Positions 1 to 8,004 of a DNA stretch of 58,415 nucleotides are shown here, one piece after another (the stretch's first letter is position 1; each line of letters begins with the position of its first letter). Under the pieces are notes generated by a model. That model saw only the letters and a program-made list of their open reading frames with translations. It was not told the DNA's origin and did no database searches. The translations under genes and the position numbers were made by a program. The stretch comes from Tepidiphilus succinatimandens. Its GTDB lineage: Bacteria > Pseudomonadota > Gammaproteobacteria > Burkholderiales > Rhodocyclaceae. Location: contig NZ_SBIK01000017.1 of assembly GCF_006503695.1 (NCBI RefSeq), positions 1 through 58,415 of the forward strand, read 5' to 3'.

Positions 1-40
1 AGCGCTCTACCCCTCGCCAGCACCCACACCGCTCGGCTGT

Positions 41-60
41 CCCCAAATTCTTAAAGAACC
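41..60 (-). promoter_or_regulatory. boxA-like antitermination element of rrn leader
   Basis: On the minus strand GGTTCTTTAAGAATTTGGGG resembles the boxA core (TGCTCTTTAA) bound by NusB/S10 in rRNA leaders. It lies about 45 bases downstream of the promoter at 104-132, the expected place for rRNA antitermination. The assignment rests on similarity and position only. Confidence 0.6.
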
Positions 61-103
61 TTCCCTTCCCACCACACCACCTCAGCAGCGCGGCAGAACC
101 AGC

Positions 104-132
104 ATTATTCCTTACTCCCCTACCGCTGTCAA
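104..132 (-). promoter_or_regulatory. Promoter of an rRNA operon running off the left edge
   Basis: Read on the minus strand there is TTGACA (132-127), a 17-base spacer and AATAAT (109-104), a near-consensus sigma-70 promoter. Downstream the transcript contains a boxA-like GGTTCTTTAAG and then CAGCCGAG...GTGTGGGTGCT, which resembles the conserved leader before 16S rRNA in betaproteobacteria. No rRNA sequence itself is inside the window. Confidence 0.75.
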
Positions 133-235
133 CCCCTCCCAACATCCTCTACCTTACGGAGGGCGCCGCTTCCGCGGCAGGGAGGCGAATTATAGGGAGT
201 CATGCGACGCGACGCAAGCCCCCTTGCGGTTTTCT

Positions 236-607
236 TCAGCTACGCAACTGCCCGAGGAGCGATTCGAGCTCTCCGCGAACCTGCTGTACGCGGGTGCGCA
301 ATTGTTCGAGGGCCGCCCTGGCTGCGGCCTCGACGAGGTGCTCTTCGCCGAGTCGCTGACGCGCCCCGGCGATGGTATAGCCTTCGTCGTAGAGCAGATG
401 CCGGATGCGGCGCACGAGGAGCACTTCGTGGTGCTGATAGTAGCGGCGATTGGCCCTCTTGGCGGGTCGCAGCTGGGTGAATTCCTGCTCCCAGTAGCGC
501 AGCACGTGGGGTTTGACGTCGCACAGCTGCGCTACTTCGCCGATCGTGAAGTAGCGCTTGGGTGGGATGGGCGGCAAGGCGCCGCCCTCAGCGGGTTTCT
601 TCTCCAT
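236..607 (-). CDS. MerR-family transcriptional regulator
   Basis: A 123-residue protein with an N-terminal MerR winged helix-turn-helix at about residues 18-85 ([20 protein letters not shown], then a RYY wing) and a short C-terminal helix. It lacks the cysteine-rich effector domain of metal-sensing MerR proteins, so the ligand is unknown. Its start overlaps the 3' end of ihfA by 20 bases, so the two are probably translated from one mRNA. Small MerR genes just after ihfA are common in beta- and gammaproteobacteria, and this fits that family. It is the last gene before the rRNA promoter; no clear intrinsic terminator follows. Confidence 0.88.
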   Translation of the reverse strand: MEKKPAEGGALPPIPPKRYFTIGEVAQLCDVKPHVLRYWEQEFTQLRPAKRANRRYYQHHEVLLVRRIRHLLYDEGYTIAGARQRLGEEHLVEAAARAALEQLRTRVQQVRGELESLLGQLRS

Positions 608-899
608 GCGTCAGTCGCTCCACGGCGTGTTTGAGCTTCTGGCTGGCGTGGAAGGTGACCACCCGCCGTGGCGGGATGGGAACTTCTTCGCCGGTCTTGG
701 GGTTGCGCCCCGGGCGCTGCGGCTTGTCGCGCAGCTCGAAATTGCCGAATCCGGAAAGTTTAACCGTTTCGCCGCGTTCGAGCGCGTCTTCGATCTCGGC
801 GAAAAAGGCGTCGACGAGCTCCTTGCTTTCGCGTTTGGCGAGGCCGACGCGCTCGAACAGGATGTCGGCGAGCTCGGCCTTGGTGAGCTGGGCAGTCAT
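588..899 (-). CDS. ihfA: Integration host factor subunit alpha
   Basis: A 103-residue HU/IHF-family DNA-bending protein, one half of the IHF heterodimer. The signature is complete: [20 protein letters not shown] with the Pro-containing beta-arm tip that intercalates into DNA, followed by [18 protein letters not shown]. The N-terminal [16 protein letters not shown] is typical of the alpha subunit. It follows pheT after a 16-base gap, as in the conserved pheST-ihfA order, so IHF alpha is made with translation genes. The beta subunit is at 11311-11619. The ATG at 899 gives the usual length. Confidence 0.96.
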   Translation of the reverse strand: MTAQLTKAELADILFERVGLAKRESKELVDAFFAEIEDALERGETVKLSGFGNFELRDKPQRPGRNPKTGEEVPIPPRRVVTFHASQKLKHAVERLTHGEETR

Positions 900-915
900 G
901 GGATGTTCCTCATCG

Positions 916-3303
916 TCATTGTTGCCTCAGGCGGGCACCGAATTGCGTCTCGATCTGGGCACACAGGCGCTGCAGCAGCGCGTCGATCTCTTCGTCGGTG
1001 AGTGTGTGCTCGTCATGCTGCAGGGTGAGGCGGAAGGCAAGGCTGCGCTTGCCTGGCTCGACACCTTGCCCCTGATAGACGTCGAAGAGCGTGATCTGAC
1101 GCACCCAAGCAGGGGCTTCGCTGCGCAACGCATCGAGCAGGGTCTGCGCCGGCACGTTCGCGTCGACCACGAAGGCGAGGTCTCGCTGCACGACGGGCTG
1201 GCGCGACACGGGAACGTAGTGCGGCGCGGGGCGACGGCGGATTGCGTCGAGCTCGAGCTCGAAGAGCTGGGGCGCAGTGCCGAGTTCGAGCCGCTGCACC
1301 CATTCGGGATGCAATTCGCCAATCCAGCCGACGGCTCGCCCCTCGAGAAGCACGCGCGCGCTGCGTCCTGGATGCAACGCGGGGTGAGCGGCAGGCTCGA
1401 AGCGGGGGACGAGCGGCGCGAGAAGCGCTTCCAGGTCGCCTTTGAGATCGTAGAAGTCTACCGGACGGGAAGGGACGCCCCACTGTTCGGACACGACGGG
1501 GCCGGCAGCGAGCGCGGCGAGCCGCAGCGGTTGGGCGAAACCGGGCACGGCGGCATCGGCGGATTCGTCGCGCAGGAAACAGCGGCCGAGCTCGAAGAGG
1601 CGCACGCGTGCCTGCTGGCGCTTGCGGTTCGTCTGCAGCGCCTGCAGCAGCCCCGGCCAGAGGGAACTGCGCATGGCGTTCATGTTCCGGGCGATCGGGT
1701 TAGTGAGCAGGATCGGTGCGGCGTTGGCTAGGAGTTCGCGCTCGAGCGCCTCGTCGATGAAGGCATAGGTGATGACTTCATGGTAGTCGCGCAGCACGAG
1801 GCGGGCGCGCACGTCCGCGTTCGTACGCTCGCCCTCGGGCACGGGCAGGGGCGCCATGGGTGCGAGCGGGGTGAGCGCCGGGATCTCGTCGTAGCCATGC
1901 AGTCGGGCGACTTCCTCGATCAGGTCTTCTTCGATGGCGAGATCGAAACGCCAGCTCGGGGCCTGGGCGATGACCACTCCTCCGTTTTGCTGCACGTCGA
2001 TGAAGTCGCGCCGCAACAGGGCGAGAATGCGATCGAATGATAAAGGGATGCCAAGTACGTCAGGGACTTTCTCGGACCGCAACCAGATGGGATCACGGCG
2101 CGGCAGGTGCTCGGGGGCGACGGTTTCGTTGATGGGGCCGGCAGCGCCGCCAGCGAGTTCGAGCACGAGGGCAGTGGCGCGCTCGAGGGCGCGGCGCGGC
2201 AGTTCGGGATCGACGCCGCGCTCGAAGCGATGCGAGGCTTCCGAAACGAACCCGTAGCGACGCGCGCGTCCGGCCACGGCGGCAGGAGCGAAGAAGGCGC
2301 TCTCGAGAAAGACGTCGGTGGTGTCGAGCGTGATCCCACTGCCCTCGCCGCCCATGATGCCGGCCATCGCGACGGGGCCTCCCTCGTCGGCGATGACGAG
2401 CACGTCGGGCGCGAGTGTGACGCGCTGCTCGTTCAAAAGCGGCAGGGTCTCGCCCGGCCGAGCCCAGCGCACGGTGATGCCGCCCCGCAGCCTGGCCTCG
2501 TCGAAGGCGTGCAGCGGCTGGCCGAGTTCGAGCATCACGTAGTTGGTGATGTCGACGAGCAGATGGATGGCACGCACGCCGCTGCGCTCGAGCCGGCGAC
2601 GCATCCATTCGGGCGTGGGGCGCTTGGCATCGACCCCACGGATCATTCGACCGAGGTAGCGCGGGCACGCTTCGGGGACCGCCAGCTGGATAGGCCGGAC
2701 GGCGTCCAGCGTCGCCGTGACCGGATCGATGCGCGGCAGGCGCAGCGGCGCTTCGGTGAGCGCCGAAACCTCGCGCGCGATACCCAGGATGCTGAGGCAG
2801 TCGGCACGGTTGGGCGTGAGCGAGACGTCGAAGACGGCTTCGTCGAGTTCGAGTACCTGGCGGATGTCCTGGCCGGGTGTCAGGTCCGGGTCGAGTTCGA
2901 GCAGCCCCGAGTGATCCTCGCTCAGACCGAGTTCGCGCGCCGAGCACAGCATCCCTTGCGATTCGACGCCGCGCAGCTTGGCACGCTTGATTACCAGCCC
3001 GCCCGGCAATTGGGCCCCGACGAGGGCGCAGGGCACGACGATGCCGGCCCGGGCGTTGGGTGCGCCACAGACGATCTGTAATGGCGTTTCGCCCCCTACG
3101 TCGACTTGGCACACGCGCAGCTTGTCGGCATTGGGATGCGGTTCGGCGCCGAGGATGCGGGCGGTGACCACGCCGCTGAAGGGCGGCGCGGCCGGCTCGA
3201 GGGATTCGAGTTCGAGCCCGGCCATGGTGAGCCGCTCGCCGAGTTCTTCCGCCGAGAGAGGGGGATCACAGAATTCGCGCAACCAGCGTTCGGGAAACTT
3301 CAT
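916..3303 (-). CDS. pheT: Phenylalanine--tRNA ligase beta subunit
   Basis: A 795-residue PheRS beta chain, partner of PheS in the alpha2-beta2 enzyme that charges tRNA-Phe. Visible domains are an N-terminal tRNA-binding OB fold (about residues 40-150, with [17 protein letters not shown]), the B3/B4 editing region (about 200-390, with the SLTPNRADC segment just before it), B5 (about 400-470) and a C-terminal anticodon-binding ferredoxin-like domain (last 95 residues). The reading frame stays open upstream for 125 codons, but [11 protein letters not shown] is the family start and lies 11 bases after pheS. Length is normal. Confidence 0.97.
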   Translation of the reverse strand: MKFPERWLREFCDPPLSAEELGERLTMAGLELESLEPAAPPFSGVVTARILGAEPHPNADKLRVCQVDVGGETPLQIVCGAPNARAGIVVPCALVGAQLPGGLVIKRAKLRGVESQGMLCSARELGLSEDHSGLLELDPDLTPGQDIRQVLELDEAVFDVSLTPNRADCLSILGIAREVSALTEAPLRLPRIDPVTATLDAVRPIQLAVPEACPRYLGRMIRGVDAKRPTPEWMRRRLERSGVRAIHLLVDITNYVMLELGQPLHAFDEARLRGGITVRWARPGETLPLLNEQRVTLAPDVLVIADEGGPVAMAGIMGGEGSGITLDTTDVFLESAFFAPAAVAGRARRYGFVSEASHRFERGVDPELPRRALERATALVLELAGGAAGPINETVAPEHLPRRDPIWLRSEKVPDVLGIPLSFDRILALLRRDFIDVQQNGGVVIAQAPSWRFDLAIEEDLIEEVARLHGYDEIPALTPLAPMAPLPVPEGERTNADVRARLVLRDYHEVITYAFIDEALERELLANAAPILLTNPIARNMNAMRSSLWPGLLQALQTNRKRQQARVRLFELGRCFLRDESADAAVPGFAQPLRLAALAAGPVVSEQWGVPSRPVDFYDLKGDLEALLAPLVPRFEPAAHPALHPGRSARVLLEGRAVGWIGELHPEWVQRLELGTAPQLFELELDAIRRRPAPHYVPVSRQPVVQRDLAFVVDANVPAQTLLDALRSEAPAWVRQITLFDVYQGQGVEPGKRSLAFRLTLQHDEHTLTDEEIDALLQRLCAQIETQFGARLRQQ

Positions 3304-3314
3304 GATGGGCCTCT

Positions 3315-4346
3315 TTAGCGGAATTGCGCGAGGAAGCGCAGGTCGCTCTCGAAGAAGAGCCGCAGGTCGTTGATGCCATAGCGCAGCATGGTGAGGCGGT
3401 CGAGCCCCATGCCGAAGGCGAATCCGCGCACCGACTCGGGATCGAAGCCACCGTTGCGCAGCACCTGGGGATGCACCATGCCGCAGCCGGCGATCTCGAG
3501 CCAACGGCCCTCGAGTGCGCCGCTCGTGAAGCGCACGTCGATCTCGGCGCTGGGCTCGGTGAAGGGAAAGAAGGAAGGGCGAAAGCGCACGGCGAGCGCC
3601 TCGGTCTCGAAGAAGGCGCGCAGGAAGGAGGCGATGACGCCTTTGAGGTGGGCGAACGCCACGTCCTTGCCGACCCACAGTCCCTCGAGCTGATGGAACA
3701 TGGGGGAATGGGTGGCGTCGGAATCGACGCGATAGACGCGCCCGGGGACGATGACGCGCAGATCGGGCATCGACGCCGCGTCGCGATGCCGCGCGGTATG
3801 CGCGAGCATGGCGCGGATCTGCACGGGGCTGGTATGCGTGCGCAGCACGACGTCGTCGCGCCCTTGCAGATAGAAGGTATCGTGCATGGAGCGCGCCGGG
3901 TGGTCCGCCGGCGTGTTGAGCGCGGTGAAGTTGTGCCAGTCGGTCTCGATCTCGGGGCCATCGACGGAAGCAAAGCCCATCGAGCGAAAGAGCGCCTCGA
4001 CGCGCTCCAGCGTCCGTGTGACCGGATGCAGACCGCCGATACTCCCATTGCGCCCCGGCAGGGTCACGTCGAGCGCCTGGGCGGCGAGCTGCGCTTCGAG
4101 CCGACGCCGGGCGAGCGCCTCACGCGTCTCCTCCAGCAGCGTCTCGATTTGTGCCTTGGCCCGGTTGATCGCCGCGCCAGCGCGCTTGCGCTCTTCCAGC
4201 GGAAGATTTGCCAGACTTTTGAGCGCCTCGGTGACGACGCCCGCCTTGCCGAGGAAACGCGCCTTGACGCGCTCCAACTCGGCCGGATCGGCCGCGGCGG
4301 CAAATGCCTGCCGCGCCGATTCCACCAAGCCATCCGGATCGATCAT
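3315..4346 (-). CDS. pheS: Phenylalanine--tRNA ligase alpha subunit
   Basis: A 343-residue catalytic subunit of PheRS. An N-terminal coiled coil (about residues 1-90) precedes the class II synthetase core with [19 protein letters not shown], motif 2 ([21 protein letters not shown]) and motif 3 near the C-terminus ([14 protein letters not shown]). The start at 4346 has AGGAG eight bases upstream. The frame is open further upstream but runs through a terminator hairpin, so the longer form is rejected. pheT follows after 11 bases. Confidence 0.97.
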   Translation of the reverse strand: MIDPDGLVESARQAFAAAADPAELERVKARFLGKAGVVTEALKSLANLPLEERKRAGAAINRAKAQIETLLEETREALARRRLEAQLAAQALDVTLPGRNGSIGGLHPVTRTLERVEALFRSMGFASVDGPEIETDWHNFTALNTPADHPARSMHDTFYLQGRDDVVLRTHTSPVQIRAMLAHTARHRDAASMPDLRVIVPGRVYRVDSDATHSPMFHQLEGLWVGKDVAFAHLKGVIASFLRAFFETEALAVRFRPSFFPFTEPSAEIDVRFTSGALEGRWLEIAGCGMVHPQVLRNGGFDPESVRGFAFGMGLDRLTMLRYGINDLRLFFESDLRFLAQFR

Positions 4347-4360
4347 CGCTTGCTCCTGCT

Positions 4361-4394
4361 GCCAAAGTAAAAAAGGAGGCAAGCGCCTCCTTTT
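4361..4394 (-). terminator. Intrinsic terminator / attenuator between rplT and pheS
   Basis: On the minus strand AAAAGGAGGC, loop GCTT, GCCTCCTTTT is followed by further T residues: a 10-bp hairpin with a U-tract, ending about 25 bases before the pheS start. It either ends most rplT transcripts or attenuates pheST. No Phe-rich leader peptide was found, so ribosome-stalling control is not supported. Confidence 0.75.
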
Positions 4395-4447
4395 GGACAC
4401 CTCGTATAACCTGCTGCGCGGCTGCATGGCGGTGTTGCGCGGTGCTC

Positions 4448-4483
4448 GGATGCTCGCCTATCTGGGCGATAGGTCTCGCATCC
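4448..4483 (-). promoter_or_regulatory. Two-tier hairpin in the rplT-pheS leader
   Basis: On the minus strand GGATGC pairs with GCATCC, enclosing CCTATC paired with GATAGG. An asymmetric internal loop (GAGA opposite CGA) separates the two 6-bp helices, and the tip loop is GCCCA. It lies in the 213-base gap between rplT and pheS, upstream of the terminator at 4361-4394. The GA-rich internal loop could be a protein- or ligand-binding kink; that is inference. Confidence 0.4.
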
Positions 4484-4559
4484 TGCGCTCCGGGCGCCTT
4501 GCCCTGCAGCCGCTCGCGACGGTTCTTCGAGCTGCCCTTTCGCCGCCGTCTTCGTGGGT

Positions 4560-4919
4560 TCAGGCGGAGAGCTGGGCGCGCGCCCGTTCGACGAGAGCAG
4601 CAAATGCCGGCTTGTCGAACACGGCCAGGTCGGCGAGCACCTTACGGTCGACCTCGACGCTGGCTTTCTTGAGTCCGTTCATGAACGCGCTGTAGGTGAG
4701 GCCGCACTCGCGCGCGGCGGCGTTGATGCGGGCGATCCACAGGGCACGGAATTGGCGCTTGCGCTGCCGCCGGTCGCGGTAGGCATACTGGCCGGCCTTC
4801 ATCACCGCTTCTTTGGCGATGCGGTAGACGTTCTTGCGGCGGCCGCGATAGCCTTTGGCAAGGGCTAGGACTTTCTTGTGGCGGGCACGGGCGGTGACAC
4901 CGCGTTTGACGCGAGGCAT
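4560..4919 (-). CDS. rplT: Large ribosomal subunit protein bL20
   Basis: A 119-residue basic protein that binds 23S rRNA early in 50S assembly. It matches bL20 from end to end: [32 protein letters not shown] and the C-terminal [14 protein letters not shown]. It follows rpmI by 12 bases in the conserved infC-rpmI-rplT order. In other bacteria L20 represses its own operon by binding mRNA; a structured gap upstream of rpmI could be the target here. Confidence 0.98.
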   Translation of the reverse strand: MPRVKRGVTARARHKKVLALAKGYRGRRKNVYRIAKEAVMKAGQYAYRDRRQRKRQFRALWIARINAAARECGLTYSAFMNGLKKASVEVDRKVLADLAVFDKPAFAALVERARAQLSA

Positions 4920-4931
4920 GTCGTTCTCCTA

Positions 4932-5129
4932 TCAGGCGTAAGGCATCATCTTCTTGACGAGGGACAGGTCGCTCGGATGGACCTCGACCATGCCGCGCAG
5001 CTGGCGCTTGCGCTTGGGGCTTTTCTTCGTCAGGATGTGGCGCTTGAACGCCTGGGAACGCTTGATGCTGCCGCTCGAGCGCACTTTGAAACGCTTGGCG
5101 GCCCCGCTCTTGGTTTTCATCTTGGGCAT
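4932..5129 (-). CDS. rpmI: Large ribosomal subunit protein bL35
   Basis: A 65-residue bL35, recognised from [20 protein letters not shown] and the Lys/Arg-rich C-terminal half. An AGGAG lies just upstream of the start. It sits between infC and rplT, 162 bases after infC and 12 bases before rplT. Length and sequence are typical. Confidence 0.98.
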   Translation of the reverse strand: MPKMKTKSGAAKRFKVRSSGSIKRSQAFKRHILTKKSPKRKRQLRGMVEVHPSDLSLVKKMMPYA

Positions 5130-5132
5130 GAA

Positions 5133-5291
5133 GGCTCTCCTATGACATGACGCCAGGCAGCCTCCGGCGGAGGCGTTTATGGGCCCGGCTTCACTTGTGG
5201 TGCACCGCGACCGAACCGCCGCGGCGCCCTTTCTCGCCTCGACGGCGAGAAAGCTTTTATTTTACCGCGAATCGAAGCGCAAGACCATCAT
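5133..5291 (-). promoter_or_regulatory. Structured infC-rpmI intergenic leader
   Basis: A 159-base gap inside an otherwise compact operon holds two strong inverted repeats. TTTCTCGCC/GGCGAGAAA (5230-5252) has a 9-bp stem, and GCCTCC/GGAGGC (5160-5174) has a 6-bp stem. The second lies about 30 bases upstream of the rpmI start and could trade pairing with the rpmI ribosome-binding site. The position matches where L20 autoregulatory leaders occur in other bacteria; regulation here is inferred. Confidence 0.4.
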
Positions 5292-5813
5292 CTATTTGCT
5301 TTTCTTGGGCGCGATCACCATCACCATCTGCCGCCCTTCGAGCCGGGGCATCTGCTCGACCACGCCGATGTCGGCCAGATCCTCGCGGATACGCTCGAGC
5401 TGGCGCATGCCCAGCTCCTGGTGTGACAGCTCCCGCCCGCGGAAGCGCAACGTGACTTTGGCCTTGTCCCCCTCTTCGAGGAAACGGCGCAGGTTGCGCA
5501 GCTTGATCTGGTAGTCGTTCTCGTCGGTCCCCGGACGCAGCTTGATTTCCTTGACCTGGATCTGCTTTTGCTTGAGCCGGGCTTCCTGCGCTTTTTTCTG
5601 CTCCTGGTAACGGTACTTGCCGTAGTCCATCACCTTGCACACGGGCGGATTGGCCATGGGCGCGATCTCGACGAGATCGAGCCCCGCCTCCTCGGCCACC
5701 GCCAGCGCCTTGGCGAGCGGCACGACGCCCAGCTGCTCTCCGTCCTCTCCGATCAAGCGAACTTGCGGCGCGTCGATTTCGTCGTTGACGCGTACTTTCT
5801 TTTCCTGTGCGAT
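5292..5813 (-). CDS. infC: Translation initiation factor IF-3 (apparent ATC start)
   Basis: IF-3 keeps 30S subunits free and checks the start codon-initiator tRNA match. The family N-terminus ([21 protein letters not shown]) is encoded upstream of the first in-frame ATG (5756). Going upstream, the only plausible initiation codon is ATC at 5813-5811, with AGGAG nine bases before it. Starting there gives 173 residues, normal for IF-3. Rare infC start codons (AUU in E. coli) are known to let IF-3 repress its own translation, so ATC here probably does the same. The C-terminal domain with [15 protein letters not shown] is complete. The gene begins 12 bases after thrS. Confidence 0.9.
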   Translation of the reverse strand: MAQEKKVRVNDEIDAPQVRLIGEDGEQLGVVPLAKALAVAEEAGLDLVEIAPMANPPVCKVMDYGKYRYQEQKKAQEARLKQKQIQVKEIKLRPGTDENDYQIKLRNLRRFLEEGDKAKVTLRFRGRELSHQELGMRQLERIREDLADIGVVEQMPRLEGRQMVMVIAPKKSK

Positions 5814-5825
5814 GGTCTTGCTCTC

Positions 5826-7760
5826 CTATGTCTGACTGGACGCAGGGGCGGGCGACTTGCGCTCGATCTCCTCGCGCAGACGCGCGATGAAACCGTCGAG
5901 CGGCATGGAACCCAAGTTGAGGTTGCCGCGGGCGCGCACCGCCACCCCTCCCGATTCCCGCTCCTGGTCGCCGACGACGAGCAGGTAAGGGATTTTGTGC
6001 ACACTGTGCTCGCGGATTTTATAGTTTATCTTTTCGTTGCGCAAATCGGTCTCGACGCGAAAACCTTGGCGTCGCAGCGCATCGGCCACCTGCTGTGCAT
6101 ACTCGGCATGACGCTCGGCGATGCTGAGCACCACGGCCTGCACCGGCGCGAGCCAGGCGGGCAGCGCCCCGGCGTAGTGTTCGATGAGGATCCCGGTGAA
6201 GCGCTCGAGCGAGCCGAAGAGCGCCCGGTGCAGCATCACCGGCCGTTGGCGCGTGTTGTCCTCGGCCACGTATTCGAGGTCGAAGCGCTCGGGCAGATTC
6301 ATGTCGACTTGCAGGGTGCCGCACTGCCAGTCGCGGCCGATGGCGTCGCGCAGCACGAATTCGAGCTTGGGCCCATAGAAGGCGCCCTCGCCAGGGAAGA
6401 GCTCGTAGCTCATGCCCATGGATTCGAGCGCCCGTGCGAGCGCCCCTTCGAGCCGATCCCAGATCTCGTCGCTGCCGATGCGGTGTTCGGGGCGGGTGGA
6501 GAGCTTGACGCGCACCTGCTCGAAGCCGAAATCCTTGTAGATGTCCATGATGAGACGCACGACGGTGCGGCACTCTTCTTCCATCTGCTCGGGGGTGCAG
6601 AAGATGTGCGCATCGTCTTGCGTGAAGTGGCGCACGCGCAGCAGCCCGTGCAGGGCGCCGGAAGGCTCGTAGCGGTGCACCTTGCCGAATTCGGCCATGC
6701 GCAGCGGCAGATCGCGGTAGCTGTGCAGCCCGTGCTTGAACATGGTCACCGCCCCGGGGCAGTTCATGGGCTTCAAGGCAAAGACGCGACCGTCCTCGGT
6801 CTGGGTGGTAAACATGTGGTCGCGATAGTTCTGCCAGTGGCCGGAGAGCTCCCACAGCGAGCGGTCCATGACGTCGGGGGTGTTGACCTCGACGTAGCCG
6901 GCCGCTTCCTGGCGGGCGCGCATGTACTGGATGAGGGCCTGGAAGATGCGCCAGCCCTTGGGATGCCAGAAGACGGCGCCGGGCGCGCAGTCCTCGAAGT
7001 GGAAGAGGTCGAGTTGCTGACCGAGCCGCCGATGATCGCGTTTCTCGGCCTCTTCGAGCAGGGTCAGATAGGCCTTGAGCGACTTCTCGTCGGGCCAGGC
7101 GGTGCCGTAGATGCGCTGCAGCTGCTCGTTGCGCGCATCGCCCCGCCAATAGGCTCCGGCCACTTTGGTGAGCTTGAAGGCTTTGAGCTTGTCGGTGGAG
7201 GGGACGTGCGGACCGCGGCACAGGTCGATGAAGCCACCTTGCCGGTAGAGGGAAATGGTCTCCCCTTCGGGAATGGAGGCGATGATCTCGGCCTTGTAGT
7301 GCTCCCCGAGGGATTTGAAGAATTCGATCGCCTGGTCGCGCGGCCACTCCTCACGCACCACGGGGATGGCTTGGGAGGCGAGCTCGCGCATGCGGGCTTC
7401 GATCTTCTCCAAATCCTCGGGGGTGAAAGGACGGTCGTAGGCGAAGTCGTAGTAGAAGCCGTTTTCGATCACCGGGCCGATGGTCACCTGGGCCTCGGGA
7501 AAGAGCTCCTTGACGGCGTGCGCGAGCAGATGCGCGGTGGAGTGGCGCAGGATCTCCAGACCTTCGGGGCTGCGATCGGTGACGATCTCGACGCGAGCAT
7601 CGTGCTCGATGCGGTGCGACAGATCGACGAGACGCCCGTCGACCTTGCCGGCGAGCGCGGCCTTAGCAAGCCCCGGACCGAGCGACTCGGCCACTTCGCG
7701 CACCGTCACGGGCGCGGGGAATTCCTTGATGGATCCATCGGGCAGGGTGATTCGAATCAT
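5826..7760 (-). CDS. thrS: Threonine--tRNA ligase
   Basis: A 644-residue class II synthetase. Visible in order are the TGS domain (residues 1-60, [14 protein letters not shown]), the editing domain with [11 protein letters not shown], the catalytic core with zinc ligand Cys in MNCPGAV and motif 2 ([18 protein letters not shown]), and an anticodon-binding domain. The ATG at 7760 is the family start; an upstream extension runs through the terminator at 7778-7806. Expression is probably controlled by the attenuator between it and tRNA-Val (7778-7880). infC follows closely. Confidence 0.97.
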   Translation of the reverse strand: MIRITLPDGSIKEFPAPVTVREVAESLGPGLAKAALAGKVDGRLVDLSHRIEHDARVEIVTDRSPEGLEILRHSTAHLLAHAVKELFPEAQVTIGPVIENGFYYDFAYDRPFTPEDLEKIEARMRELASQAIPVVREEWPRDQAIEFFKSLGEHYKAEIIASIPEGETISLYRQGGFIDLCRGPHVPSTDKLKAFKLTKVAGAYWRGDARNEQLQRIYGTAWPDEKSLKAYLTLLEEAEKRDHRRLGQQLDLFHFEDCAPGAVFWHPKGWRIFQALIQYMRARQEAAGYVEVNTPDVMDRSLWELSGHWQNYRDHMFTTQTEDGRVFALKPMNCPGAVTMFKHGLHSYRDLPLRMAEFGKVHRYEPSGALHGLLRVRHFTQDDAHIFCTPEQMEEECRTVVRLIMDIYKDFGFEQVRVKLSTRPEHRIGSDEIWDRLEGALARALESMGMSYELFPGEGAFYGPKLEFVLRDAIGRDWQCGTLQVDMNLPERFDLEYVAEDNTRQRPVMLHRALFGSLERFTGILIEHYAGALPAWLAPVQAVVLSIAERHAEYAQQVADALRRQGFRVETDLRNEKINYKIREHSVHKIPYLLVVGDQERESGGVAVRARGNLNLGSMPLDGFIARLREEIERKSPAPASSQT

Positions 7761-7777
7761 GTTCGTGTCTCGCAGGC

Positions 7778-7806
7778 AAAAAAAAATGCGGCCACCGGGC
7801 CGCATT
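7778..7806 (-). terminator. Attenuator terminator upstream of thrS
   Basis: On the minus strand AATGCGGCC, loop CGGT, GGCCGCATT is followed by a run of nine T (complement of 7778-7786). It ends about 18 bases before the thrS ATG. The loop and the top of the stem (7799-7793, CCCGGTG) are complementary to CACCGGG at 7833-7827, giving a mutually exclusive antiterminator. Confidence 0.85.
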
Positions 7807-7833
7807 CTTGGTACAGGAGCTTCTTCCCCGGTG
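7793..7833 (-). promoter_or_regulatory. Antiterminator pairing in thrS leader
   Basis: CACCGGG (minus strand, 7833-7827) is a perfect complement of CCCGGTG (7799-7793), which forms the loop and apex of the terminator hairpin. Only one pairing can form. The upstream arm starts seven bases after the leader-peptide stop codon, close enough to be masked by a ribosome paused at that stop. Confidence 0.6.
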
Positions 7834-7839
7834 AGGCGG

Positions 7840-7869
7840 TCAGGAAGAGCGCAGGGTAGTTCGGATCAT
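7840..7869 (-). CDS. thrS leader peptide (MIRTTLRSS)
   Basis: A nine-codon ORF with two adjacent Thr codons (ACT ACC) at positions 4-5, preceded by AGGAG eight bases upstream. It lies between tRNA-Val and the thrS terminator. The Shine-Dalgarno lies in AGGAGCTTCT (7880-7871), which is a perfect 10-base inverted repeat of AGAAGCTCCT (7824-7815). Stalling at Thr codons when Thr-tRNA is short would favour the antiterminator, whereas completing translation would let the terminator fold. This is classical attenuation logic, inferred from sequence alone. Confidence 0.6.
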   Translation of the reverse strand: MIRTTLRSS

Positions 7870-7886
7870 GAGAAGCTCCTAGAATC

Positions 7887-7963
7887 TGGTAGGCGCGATT
7901 GGACTCGAACCAACGACCCCCACCATGTCAAGGTGGTGCTCTAACCAACTGAGCTACGCGCCT
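7887..7963 (-). tRNA. tRNA-Val (anticodon GAC)
   Basis: A 77-base tRNA with encoded CCA. The acceptor stem is AGGCGCG/CGCGCCT with discriminator A. The anticodon stem CCACC/GGTGG holds loop TTGACAT, so the anticodon is GAC. The T-arm has GGTTCGAGTCC. It starts about seven bases downstream of a consensus promoter and ends 18 bases before the thrS leader peptide, so it is probably the first part of the thrS transcript and released by processing. Confidence 0.97.
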
Positions 7964-7976
7964 GTTAGAGGTGGGG

Positions 7977-8004
7977 ATTATATCTTCGGATCGGCGGCTG
8001 TCAA
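7977..8004 (-). promoter_or_regulatory. Consensus sigma-70 promoter for tRNA-Val/thrS
   Basis: On the minus strand TTGACA (8004-7999), a 16-base spacer and TATAAT (7982-7977) match the sigma-70 consensus at all 12 positions. The -10 box overlaps the TAA stop codon of the exonuclease gene. The expected start point is around 7970, just before the tRNA 5' end. Confidence 0.85.

Noticed and set aside
3304..3678. Longer pheT beginning at 3678
   Set aside because: The extension overlaps pheS and lacks family similarity; [11 protein letters not shown] at 3303 is the conserved start.
4347..4603. Phe leader peptide for pheST (a frame containing LLFYF runs into the terminator)
   Set aside because: The Phe codons lie inside the terminator stem, the frame does not stop before it and the start is distant, so it cannot work as a stalling leader.
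5568..7859. A 763-codon plus-strand frame over thrS and infC
   Set aside because: Shadow of thrS in GC-rich DNA; the minus-strand genes are certain.
7778..7886. T-box riboswitch upstream of thrS
   Set aside because: There is no T-box consensus or specifier stem, and the leader is too short; a leader-peptide mechanism fits better.
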